64,000 nucleotides of DNA from GCA-2683135 sp964507445 (GTDB lineage Bacteria > Planctomycetota > GCA-002687715), in contig CAZDQF010000004.1 of NCBI GenBank assembly GCA_964507445.1, positions 1-64,000 on the forward strand, written 5' to 3'. The notes beneath the pieces were generated by a model. The model made no database searches. It saw nothing but the letters and a program-made list of their open reading frames with translations, and had not been told where the DNA came from. Position 1 is the stretch's first letter, and each line of letters starts with the position of its first letter. The translations under genes and the position numbers were made by a program. Shown here piece after piece: positions 17,316 to 25,313 of this stretch.

Positions 17316-18926
17316 ATGGCGAAACAGATCCTCTACGCCGAAGACGCGCGGGCAAAGATCCTCGACGGCCTGACCAAGCTCGCAAAGGCGGTCAAGGTCA
17401 CCCTCGGGCCTGGCGGCCGCAACGTCCTCTTCGACAAGTCCTTCGGCGGCCCGACCGTCACCAAGGACGGGGTCACGGTCTCCAAGGAGATCGAGATCGA
17501 AGACCCGTTCGAGAACATGGGCGCCAAGCTCGTCAACGAGGTGGCCAAGAAGACCAACGACAAGGCTGGTGACGGCACCACGACGGCCACCGTCCTGGCC
17601 GAGGCCATCTTCAAGGCCGGCCTGAAGCAGCTCGCCTCAGGCTGCAACCCGCAGTCCGTGAAGCGCGGCATCGACGCCGCGGTGAAGGCCTCCGTGAGCG
17701 CGCTCCGCGAGCAGGCACGGCCGGTCAAGAACACGGAGCAGATCGTCCAGGTGGGGACCGTCTCCGCGAACCACGACGTGGAGATCGGCGAGCTCCTCGC
17801 CGAGGCCATCGAGAAGGTCGGCGACGACGGCGTCATCACCGTGGAAGAGGCCAAGGGCATCGAGACAACGTTGGCCGTGGTCGAGGGCATGTCCTTCGAC
17901 AAGGGCTACGTGTCCCCCTACTTCGTCACCAACCCCCAGAAGATGACCGCGGAGCTCGAAGCTCCGTACATCCTCATCTACGAGAAGAAGATCTCCAACT
18001 TGCGAGACCTCCTCCCGGTGCTGGAGAAGGTGGCGCAGACCGGGCGGCCGCTGCTGGTCATCGCCGAGGACCTGGAGGGCGAGGCCCTCTCGGCCCTGGT
18101 CATCAACCGCCTCCGCGGCGTCCTCAACGTGGCCGCGGTGAAGGCGCCTGGGTTCGGGGATCGCCGCAAGGCCATGCTCGAGGACATCGCCGTGCTCACC
18201 GGCGGGACCTTCATCTCGGAGGACACGGGCCAGACCCTCGAGAGCATCGAGGTCAGCGCCCTCGGCACCGCCCGCAAGGTCGAGGTCAAGAAGGACGAGA
18301 CCCTGATCATCGAGGGCGGCGGCAAGAAGAAGGCGCTCAACGAGCGGATCGACCAGATCCGCAGCAAGATCGAGACCACCACGTCCGACTACGACCGCGA
18401 GAAGCTCCAGGAGCGGCTCGCCAAGCTCGCCGGCGGCGTGGCCGAGATCCGGGTGGGCGCCACCACCGAGAAGGAGATGGCGGAGAAGAAGTACCGCGTG
18501 GACGACGCCCTGCACGCAACCCGCGCCGCCATGGAAGAGGGCATCGTGCCCGGCGGCGGCACGGCCCTGCTGCGCACCCTCGACGCCATCGAAGCGGTCC
18601 GCAAGAAGCTCCGCGGCGACGAGAAGAACGGCGCCGATATCGTGGCCGCCGCTGTCCGCGCGCCCACGGCCCAGATCGCGGACAACGCCGGCTTCCACGG
18701 TGACGTGGTGGTCGAGGACGTCCTCGAAATGAAGGGCAACGAGGGGCTCAACGCCCTCACCGGCGACTACGAAGACCTCGTCAAGGCGGGGGTGGTCGAT
18801 CCCGTGAAGGTCACCCGGCTGGCCCTTGAGTACGCGGGCTCCGTAGCCGGCATGATGCTCACCACCGACACGGCCATCACGGACAAGAAGGACGACGCCG
18901 AGGAGGCGGCGGGGGCGGTCAGCTGA
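17316..18926 (+). CDS. groL: Chaperonin GroEL, second paralogue
   Basis: This 536-aa copy is the more canonical GroEL: LGPGGRNVLFDKSFGGPTVT, TKDGVTVSKEIEIEDPFENM, GDGTTTATVLAEAIF, GMSFDKGYVSPYFVT and VDDALHATRAAMEEGIVPGG. The start at 17316 follows GGAAGGGG; an in-frame codon at 17295 overlaps the groES stop and is less likely. The C-terminus DAEEAAGAVS lacks GGM repeats. With groES 17 nt upstream it probably forms the housekeeping chaperonin, with copy 1 possibly specialised; that division is inference. Confidence 0.98.
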   Translation: MAKQILYAEDARAKILDGLTKLAKAVKVTLGPGGRNVLFDKSFGGPTVTKDGVTVSKEIEIEDPFENMGAKLVNEVAKKTNDKAGDGTTTATVLAEAIFKAGLKQLASGCNPQSVKRGIDAAVKASVSALREQARPVKNTEQIVQVGTVSANHDVEIGELLAEAIEKVGDDGVITVEEAKGIETTLAVVEGMSFDKGYVSPYFVTNPQKMTAELEAPYILIYEKKISNLRDLLPVLEKVAQTGRPLLVIAEDLEGEALSALVINRLRGVLNVAAVKAPGFGDRRKAMLEDIAVLTGGTFISEDTGQTLESIEVSALGTARKVEVKKDETLIIEGGGKKKALNERIDQIRSKIETTTSDYDREKLQERLAKLAGGVAEIRVGATTEKEMAEKKYRVDDALHATRAAMEEGIVPGGGTALLRTLDAIEAVRKKLRGDEKNGADIVAAAVRAPTAQIADNAGFHGDVVVEDVLEMKGNEGLNALTGDYEDLVKAGVVDPVKVTRLALEYAGSVAGMMLTTDTAITDKKDDAEEAAGAVS

Positions 18927-18953
18927 TCGTGGACCGCCCGGACTGACCGTCGC

Positions 18954-20084
18954 ATGGCCGACAAGCGTGACTACTACGACGTCCTCGGAGTGCCAAGAGA
19001 TGCCTCCGAGGACACCATCAAGAAGGCCTACCGCAAGACGGCGTTCAAGTACCACCCGGACAAGAACCCCAACGACACCGCGGCCGAGGCGCACTTCAAG
19101 GAGGCCGCGGAGGCCTACGAGATCCTGTCCGACGACCAGAAGCGCGCCCGTTACGACCAGTTCGGTCACGCCGGGCTCGAAGGGATGGCCGGAGGCGGCC
19201 CTCAGTTCCAGAACGCGGAGGACATCTTCTCGTCGTTCCAGGACATCTTCGGCGGCGAGGGCGGCATCTTCGACATGTTCACCGGCGGCGGCCGACGTCG
19301 CCAGGCAGGACCGGCCGCGGGCGCCAGCCTGCAGGCCCACGTGGCCGTCACGCTGGAGGAGGTCAAGGAAGGAGCCACCCGCGACCTCTCGGTGAAGCGG
19401 CGAGAGCTGTGCGACACCTGCGACGGCGGCGGCGCGGCCGCCGGGTCCAAGCCTGAGCTCTGCACGACCTGCGGAGGCCAGGGCGTGGTCATGCAGTCCT
19501 CCGGCTTCTTCAGCCGCCGCGTGACCTGCCCCTCCTGCACCGGACGCGGGAAGATCATCCGTGACCCGTGCCGCCCGTGCGGTGGGCAGGGGCTGGTCAA
19601 GCAATCCGTCGAGATCAAGGTGCGCATCCCCGCGGGCATCGAGAGCGGCACCGAGATCCGCTGCACCGGTGAAGGAGAACCGAGCACCGAGGGTGGACCT
19701 CGCGGCAACCTCTACTGCCACGTCACGGTCGAACCGCACGATCACTTCCAGCGCCACGAACGGGACCTGCATTGCCTGTGGGAGTTGGGCGTACCGGACG
19801 CGGTCCTGGGCACCGCCATCGAGATCCCGACCCTGGGCGGACGCGCCGAGCTCAAGATCCCCGCCGGCACGCAGCCCGGCGAGCGGTTCCGGCTCCGGGG
19901 CCAGGGACTGCCGGACGTTCGCGGTTACGGCACCGGGGACCTCTACGTTCAGATCACCGTGTCCATTCCAAAGAAGCTGGACGACCGGCAGCGGGAGCTC
20001 TATCAGCAGCTCGCCGAGGTCGAGAGCAAGCGCCGCGACAAGGGCGGCAGCTTCTTCAGGAAGGTGAAGGAGATCTTCGAGTAA
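18954..20084 (+). CDS. dnaJ: Chaperone DnaJ
   Basis: The 376-aa product has all DnaJ parts: a J domain (residues 5-70) with HPD in KYHPDKNP, a Gly/Phe-rich linker (GGEGGIFDMFTGGG), four CxxCxGxG-type zinc motifs (CDTCDGGG, CTTCGGQG, CPSCTGRG, CRPCGGQG), and the C-terminal substrate-binding domains. DnaJ stimulates DnaK ATPase. The gene lies 27 nt after groEL-2 and 4 nt before grpE; dnaK itself is not in the window. The first zinc motif has Gly in place of one usual residue but keeps its cysteines. Confidence 0.97.
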   Translation: MADKRDYYDVLGVPRDASEDTIKKAYRKTAFKYHPDKNPNDTAAEAHFKEAAEAYEILSDDQKRARYDQFGHAGLEGMAGGGPQFQNAEDIFSSFQDIFGGEGGIFDMFTGGGRRRQAGPAAGASLQAHVAVTLEEVKEGATRDLSVKRRELCDTCDGGGAAAGSKPELCTTCGGQGVVMQSSGFFSRRVTCPSCTGRGKIIRDPCRPCGGQGLVKQSVEIKVRIPAGIESGTEIRCTGEGEPSTEGGPRGNLYCHVTVEPHDHFQRHERDLHCLWELGVPDAVLGTAIEIPTLGGRAELKIPAGTQPGERFRLRGQGLPDVRGYGTGDLYVQITVSIPKKLDDRQRELYQQLAEVESKRRDKGGSFFRKVKEIFE

Positions 20085-20088
20085 GGCC

Positions 20089-20694
20089 ATGGCGAGGCAC
20101 AAGAAGCGCGACGAGGACCAGCGAGAGGACCCCGAGGACGAGGCGGTCGATCCCACAGGCCCCGAGACCCCGCTCTCCGACGCAGCGCTGGCGGCGCTCC
20201 AGGAGCGCGCATCCAAGGCTGACGAATTCGAAGAGAGCTGGCTCCGCTCCGCCGCGGATCTGCAGAACCTCCAACGCCGCTCCACACGGGACAAGGACCT
20301 GGCCAGGAAGATGGCTGTCCGTGACCTGATCGGAGCGCTGCTCCCCTGCTTCGACAACCTGGAGCGGGCGGTGGTCTCAGCGGACAGCAGCAGCCTCGAC
20401 GCCGTCGTCGAGGGCGTCTCCATGGTCAGCACGGAGATCCGCCGGGTGCTGTCGGATCACGGCGTCCAGGTCATCGACCCGACCGGCGACGACCGCATGG
20501 ACCCGATGCAGCACGAGGCGGTCTTCAGCCGCCACGAGGACGAGGTCGAGGAGAACGTCATCCTGGAGGTCCACGAGCGGGGCTACGCCATCGGAGAGGT
20601 GGTCATCCGGCCCGCCCGCGTCACGGTCTCCCTCGGGCCAGCGGAGCAGGCTGAACCGACCGATGATACCGACGAGGCTCCTCAGGAAGACTGA
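20089..20694 (+). CDS. grpE: Nucleotide exchange factor GrpE
   Basis: This 201-aa protein has a charged N-terminus, a coiled-coil region, the core SWLRSAADLQNLQRRSTRDK and LIGALLPCFDNLERAV, and the C-terminal beta part ending VIRPARVTVSLG. GrpE releases ADP from DnaK. The ATG follows a short GTAAGGCC spacer after dnaJ, consistent with one transcript for the whole chaperone block. Confidence 0.95.
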   Translation: MARHKKRDEDQREDPEDEAVDPTGPETPLSDAALAALQERASKADEFEESWLRSAADLQNLQRRSTRDKDLARKMAVRDLIGALLPCFDNLERAVVSADSSSLDAVVEGVSMVSTEIRRVLSDHGVQVIDPTGDDRMDPMQHEAVFSRHEDEVEENVILEVHERGYAIGEVVIRPARVTVSLGPAEQAEPTDDTDEAPQED

Positions 20695-20695
20695 C

Positions 20696-20977
20696 ATGCC
20701 CACCTACGACTACCTCTGCGAAGCCTGCGGGCACCGGACGGAGATCTTCCAGGCCATGTCCGACAAGCCGAAGCGGTCGTGCCCGGAGTGCAAGTCACGG
20801 AAGTTCAAGCGACTCATCGGATCGGGCGCCGGCGTCATCTTCAAGGGGTCGGGCTTCTACGAGACCGACTACCGCAGCAACTCCTACAAGGACGAAGCAA
20901 AGAAGGACACGGAGTCCGGGTCCTGCGACAACAACCCCGGCCCCTGCAGCACGCCCGGGTGCCCCAAGGATGACTGA
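20696..20977 (+). CDS. FmdB-type putative zinc-ribbon protein
   Basis: The 93-aa product starts MPTYDYLCEACGHRTEIFQ and has a second pair in CPECKSRKFKRLIGSG, giving the two CxxC knuckles of the FmdB/regulatory zinc-ribbon family. The segment GSGFYETDYRSNSYK is also typical of that family. A second Cys-rich stretch at the end (CDNNPGPCSTPGC) is not part of the ribbon. The ATG is 2 nt after grpE; CAGGAAGA supplies the ribosome site. Molecular function is not established. Confidence 0.85.
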   Translation: MPTYDYLCEACGHRTEIFQAMSDKPKRSCPECKSRKFKRLIGSGAGVIFKGSGFYETDYRSNSYKDEAKKDTESGSCDNNPGPCSTPGCPKDD

Positions 20978-21176
20978 AGCCCGGCGTTGCCCGACCTGCG
21001 ACCGTGAACTCCCCGGTTCCGAAGGCTCGAACGCCGCGGCGACGCAGCGATCACCGGCGTTCCCGTTCTGCTCCGATCGCTGTCGGCTGGTCGATCTGAA
21101 CCGGTGGCTGAGTGGCGACTACGTCATCCCGGGAAACCCGGCAGGCCCGGAGGACGCCGACCAGGACGACCTCTGA
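20970..21176 (+). CDS. yacG: DNA gyrase inhibitor / zinc-finger protein YacG
   Basis: The 68-aa product shows the YacG signature: CPTC near the N-terminus, then FCSDRCRLVDLNRWLSGDYVIPG, giving four zinc-binding Cys followed by the D-L-x-x-W-L-x-x-x-Y-x-I-P tail. In E. coli YacG binds GyrB and blocks DNA binding. The spacer between the Cys pairs is longer than usual. It overlaps the zinc-ribbon gene by 8 bp and converges on the next minus-strand gene. Confidence 0.88.
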   Translation: MTEARRCPTCDRELPGSEGSNAAATQRSPAFPFCSDRCRLVDLNRWLSGDYVIPGNPAGPEDADQDDL

Positions 21177-21203
21177 GTCCCTCCCCCGGCGAAGGCCTGG
21201 GGA

Positions 21204-23162
21204 TCAAAGTTCGACGTCGAGCACCAGCCCCGCCAGCACCGAGTGAACCGTCTGGGGCTGCCCTGCGGCCATGGCCCCGAGCAGTCCTCCGAGGTCGACG
21301 ACGCCGTTTCGCTGCACCACCTGGACCCGGTAGTTACCGGGAGGAATGCCCAGGCGCTCGAAGCGACCGTCCTTGCCAGTGGACGTATCGAACTTGATGG
21401 AAGGGTCGTTGAGGTTCGAGATGGTGATGCGAGCGTTGGGGTCCGGCTTCCCTTCCGTCCGGACGATGCCTCGGATCCCGCCCGCCTTGGCCAGGACCAT
21501 GGGGCGGCACTCCTGCCGACCGGTGGCCGAGACCTCCATGCGTATCTCGCGGTCCGTGGCGTACAGCGGGTGTTCGGCTCTGAGCGTCCAGGTGCCGCGT
21601 CGGAACCCGGAGACCTCATAACGGCCTTCACTGTCGGTGACGGCGGTGATGGTCTGAGCGTGCGCGTTGGCGAGGGCGCCGATGAAGATATGCTCCGGCT
21701 TGGAGGCGTCGATGTTGGTGCGCTTGAACGTCACCCGGGCGCCCTCGATTCCGTTGCTCGCGGAGTCGATGACCTCTCCGGCGACGGTCGCTCCACGCCC
21801 CAGCTTGACCACGACGTCGGTCAACGCGAGCCCCTCCGAGAGGGTGAAGGGACCTTCGATCTGCTCTGCGTAACCGGGGGCGCGAGCGGCCACATAGAGC
21901 TTCGACGGCTGGACCCCCTTGAGCGCGAAGGCCCCATCAGGGCTGGTAAAGCGACGGCGGTTCGGTCCGGTGGCGATGATGATGTCGGGGTTCGCCGTGA
22001 TCAGCACGGTGAACCGCTCGATGGGAGCGTTGGTCTCAGCGTCCAGGACACGCCCCGCGATGGACGCCGCGGGCGGCACCTCCACGACGACGTTCACGGC
22101 CCCCGCCTGCACGATCTGGCGCGGGCTCTGGAGGTGGGCCTTGCCACGAGCCCAGACCTCGTGCGGGCCGCCCCGCAGACCGATCAGGGTGTAGCGGCCA
22201 TCACGATCCGTGAGGGTCGACTCGATCCTCGAGCTGCCGCGGTTTCCCTGACGGGCGCCGGCGGCTCGACACATGACCCGTGCCCCCTCGACCACCTGCC
22301 CTGTTCCCTTCGCCAGCACCGACCCTTCGATGACGAACCCGTCCTCCATGACGAACTGGACGCCCTCTGCACGATCCACCGGGACCTGGATGGCCGGGTG
22401 AACGACCGTGGTCAGCCCCTGCTGTGACGCCGCGACCCGCTTGATCCCCTTGCTCACCGCAGGCATCTGGTAGGAACCGTCGGCCTCGGTGAACACATCC
22501 CGTTCCAGCTGGTCCTCAGGCTCGTAGGCCTGAACGTTCACGTCGTAGCAAGCGACCCGGACACCCTGGAGCGGGCGACCATCCTTGTGCTTTACCGTGC
22601 CCGAGAAGCGGAGGCCTCGGACCATGGTGATCACCTGGCTGAGGGAGGTCCGATTGGCGGCGTCGATGCCATAGGCCCTGGCCATGGCGTAGTCGTCATG
22701 GCTGGCACGAAGCACCATCCGGTCACCCGGCTCGAGCCCGTCGAAGGTGACCTTGCCGTTGGCGTCGGTCTCCTCGGTGGCGACCAGCTCTCCCAGCTGG
22801 TGAACGCTCGGGATGGTGCCGTTGTCGCGCATCAGGTCCACCCGCACGGCGGGGACGGGACCTCCGTCGCTCGCCATCACCACCGCCACCAGTTGATAGC
22901 CGCCCCCCTCGGATTCTCCACCACCCGACGCCACCGGGGCCTCGGCTTCCGAGTTCGGATCGAAGCCGCTCGTGGAGACGACTCCGGTGCCCGGCTCCCC
23001 GCTCGGGTTGTTGTCCTCCACCGTCGCATCCTGAACACGCTGCGGCACCGGCCCAAGGTCATCGTCCTGGGTCTCAGGATCGAACAGTCCGCCCATCCAG
23101 GCGCCGACGGCCACCACGATGAAGAGGGCGACCAAGGTCATGATCAAGTTGCGCGTGCTCAT
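21204..23162 (-). CDS. Membrane-anchored protein of carboxypeptidase-regulatory-like domains, copy 3
   Basis: The 652-aa protein starts with a signal anchor (MSTRNLIMTLVALFIVVAVG), then an acidic linker, then several Ig-like beta domains of the carboxypeptidase-D regulatory type. Recurring markers are DANGKVTFDGLEPGDRMVLRA, DGRYTLIGL, DGAFALKGVQP and DGRFERLGIPPGNYRV. No peptidase domain is present. Proteins of this kind are extracellular or periplasmic and may act as adhesive or structural scaffolds. It is last in the order 27284 to 25314, 25304 to 23220, 23162 to 21204, and is clearly paralogous to the other two. Confidence 0.82.
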   Translation of the reverse strand: MSTRNLIMTLVALFIVVAVGAWMGGLFDPETQDDDLGPVPQRVQDATVEDNNPSGEPGTGVVSTSGFDPNSEAEAPVASGGGESEGGGYQLVAVVMASDGGPVPAVRVDLMRDNGTIPSVHQLGELVATEETDANGKVTFDGLEPGDRMVLRASHDDYAMARAYGIDAANRTSLSQVITMVRGLRFSGTVKHKDGRPLQGVRVACYDVNVQAYEPEDQLERDVFTEADGSYQMPAVSKGIKRVAASQQGLTTVVHPAIQVPVDRAEGVQFVMEDGFVIEGSVLAKGTGQVVEGARVMCRAAGARQGNRGSSRIESTLTDRDGRYTLIGLRGGPHEVWARGKAHLQSPRQIVQAGAVNVVVEVPPAASIAGRVLDAETNAPIERFTVLITANPDIIIATGPNRRRFTSPDGAFALKGVQPSKLYVAARAPGYAEQIEGPFTLSEGLALTDVVVKLGRGATVAGEVIDSASNGIEGARVTFKRTNIDASKPEHIFIGALANAHAQTITAVTDSEGRYEVSGFRRGTWTLRAEHPLYATDREIRMEVSATGRQECRPMVLAKAGGIRGIVRTEGKPDPNARITISNLNDPSIKFDTSTGKDGRFERLGIPPGNYRVQVVQRNGVVDLGGLLGAMAAGQPQTVHSVLAGLVLDVEL

Positions 23163-23219
23163 CGTCCGTCTCTCTCGTTGGATAATTCGATCGTAACGGG
23201 CCCCACAGGGGATTGCCCC

Positions 23220-25304
23220 TCAGAAGTTCGCCCTCAAGGTCTCGCCGCTCTTCACGGTGACGATCCGGGCCTTCGATTCCTTCGGATCGAACATCGCCTC
23301 GATCTGGAAGCGCCCCTCTCGCATGGCGATCATCATGCGATACTGGCCCGGAGCCAGTCCCTTGAAACGGTATACCCCGGATCCGTCCGTCTTCGCGGTG
23401 TCGTTATACCTGCGCCCGTTCTCATCAAATGAGATGAGCATCACCTGAGCCTTGGAATCCGGCTGCCCGTCCGCGGTCGTCACGGTCCCCTCGATGATCC
23501 CGCCCTCCGCCAGGGAGAACGGGCCGATCTGCATGGCACCGGAGTCCGGGATCTCCATGTTCGGAGACTCCATGTCCTCGTAGTCCTCGTGGATGAGGCT
23601 CGCCTGGTAGTTGCCGCCGAGCACGTTCGGAAAATGGAACAGGCCCCCGCCGTCGGTCAGGACGCGCCGCGACCCCCTCATCTTGAGGGTTCGGGTGATG
23701 GCATCCGTGAACGGGTTCGACGGGAGGTTGTTGTTTCGCCCGGGGACCAACGTGACCTCCACGCCGCCGATGGGCCTGCCGTCCTCCGTCGTCACCAGCC
23801 CGCTGACCGACGCGCCGCGCACCATCTTGATCTCGACCCCGGTGGCGTCCGTACCCCGAGACACGGTGACCGGAGCGCTGCGACCGCCGGCATATCCCTC
23901 CGCGTCTACGAGGAGGTAATGCAGCCCTACCCGCGCATCCAGGTAGGTGAAGGAGCCATCCTCACGATCCTGGAAGCGCTGCCTCGTGTGCGGCTGCAGG
24001 TACATCGGATTGGGGTGCTGACTGGAGGAGACGGAGAAGCGGGACAATGGCTCCCCGGTCTCCCCGTCCACGACCCGGCCGATGATCCGCGGGCTCGGGA
24101 CGAGCCCGATCCGCAACTCCGTGGTGCCCGAATCCACGGTGCGCCCACGGGTCCGGTTGAAGCCCGGAGCGAACACCCGCAGGGTGTAGCGAGCCCGCAT
24201 CAGGCCGGTGATCTCGAACCGCCCGTCCTCACCGGATACGGCGTTCCGGATCAGGAACGCCTTCTCCTGGATGCTGCCCGCCACGGCCTGCGGGAACCGC
24301 GGCTGGGTCGTCGCCGTGCTCTCGCCGATCTCTCCGACCTGACCTTCGTCCGGAGCCCTCACCGGTGGATTCGGGCGGGCGACTGTATTGGGCAACAGGC
24401 TCAACGGCCTCGCGACGATGCGGGCTCCGGCGACGGGCTCCCCCGAGCCCTGGTCCACCACCTGACCGGCGATGACCGCGCCCCGTGAGAGGGTGTAGGA
24501 GAGCACCACCGGATCGGCGTCGCCGCCGACCCTCACAGAGCTCGTGCCGTCCGTGGCGTAGCCTTCCTTGTGCACGAACACCCGCTTCACTCCGGGAGAC
24601 AGGTGGGGCACGTCGAACGCGCCGTCGGCGCCGCTCTCCGCCCATCGTTCCGGCGGCGGAGTGGAGCTGACGGAGGACACCGCGATGTCGAACACTTCGA
24701 TCCGCGCCCCCGCTATGGCCGCACCGGCGTCGTCCTTCACGTCCCCGAAGACGGAGACTCCGTCGCCCAACCGCACGACCTGATGCATGGTCGCCGGATC
24801 CGTCGAGTCGATCGGGTGCACCCGCTCCGTCGTATAGTCCGCGTGAGCGGCACGGAGGATGTACACCTGACCCGGCTCGAGGTCGTGAAACGCGAACGTC
24901 CCGGCCTTCTTGGTGGTCACTCGGGCCACCTCGTCTCCCTCCTGCATGCGTTGCCGGATCTGGCTCACGTCACGGATCAAGGCGACGACAGCCCCGGACA
25001 ACAGCGCGCCGTCCGGTGACCGGACCTCTCCGTGGACCTTCAAGCCCGTAGAGCGGTCTTCGACCCGCGCCGCCGCCGCGTCCCCGTCAGCGCTGAAGCC
25101 GCTGGTCTGGATAGGGACCTGCGTCTGGCCACCGGCGGCGACGGAGCCCCCTGCGGTGGTGGTGGTTCCGCCACGTCCCGATGCAGTCTCCGACGACGGC
25201 GGCGCGTCAACTCCCGAGTCGAAGACACCCATGAGAAAGAGGCCGCCTGCCAGGATCGCCGACAAGACGAGGAGGAACACCGCCGTTCTGATACTGCCCT
25301 GCAT
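23220..25304 (-). CDS. Membrane-anchored protein of carboxypeptidase-regulatory-like domains, copy 2
   Basis: The 694-aa paralogue begins MQGSIRTAVFLLVLSAILAG, a signal anchor, with GGAG 6 nt before the ATG. Beta domains carry the signature KAGTFAFHDLEPGQVYILRA, DGAFDVPHLSPGVKRV, DGRFEITGLMRARYTLRV and GSGVYRFKGLAPGQYRM. The segment HADYTTERVHPIDSTDPAT aligns with HDDYAMARAYGIDAANRTS of copy 3 and HDAYAVGRSGVVDPLDPAT of copy 1. It follows copy 1 after 9 nt, so the two are co-transcribed. Confidence 0.82.
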   Translation of the reverse strand: MQGSIRTAVFLLVLSAILAGGLFLMGVFDSGVDAPPSSETASGRGGTTTTAGGSVAAGGQTQVPIQTSGFSADGDAAAARVEDRSTGLKVHGEVRSPDGALLSGAVVALIRDVSQIRQRMQEGDEVARVTTKKAGTFAFHDLEPGQVYILRAAHADYTTERVHPIDSTDPATMHQVVRLGDGVSVFGDVKDDAGAAIAGARIEVFDIAVSSVSSTPPPERWAESGADGAFDVPHLSPGVKRVFVHKEGYATDGTSSVRVGGDADPVVLSYTLSRGAVIAGQVVDQGSGEPVAGARIVARPLSLLPNTVARPNPPVRAPDEGQVGEIGESTATTQPRFPQAVAGSIQEKAFLIRNAVSGEDGRFEITGLMRARYTLRVFAPGFNRTRGRTVDSGTTELRIGLVPSPRIIGRVVDGETGEPLSRFSVSSSQHPNPMYLQPHTRQRFQDREDGSFTYLDARVGLHYLLVDAEGYAGGRSAPVTVSRGTDATGVEIKMVRGASVSGLVTTEDGRPIGGVEVTLVPGRNNNLPSNPFTDAITRTLKMRGSRRVLTDGGGLFHFPNVLGGNYQASLIHEDYEDMESPNMEIPDSGAMQIGPFSLAEGGIIEGTVTTADGQPDSKAQVMLISFDENGRRYNDTAKTDGSGVYRFKGLAPGQYRMMIAMREGRFQIEAMFDPKESKARIVTVKSGETLRANF

Positions 25305-25313
25305 GTCGGTCTC

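Noticed and set aside
17637..20432. Long open frame (over 900 codons) on the minus strand opposite groEL-2 and dnaJ
   Set aside because: It mirrors third-position GC bias of two certain genes, has no recognisable domain, and its residues are typical of an antisense shadow.
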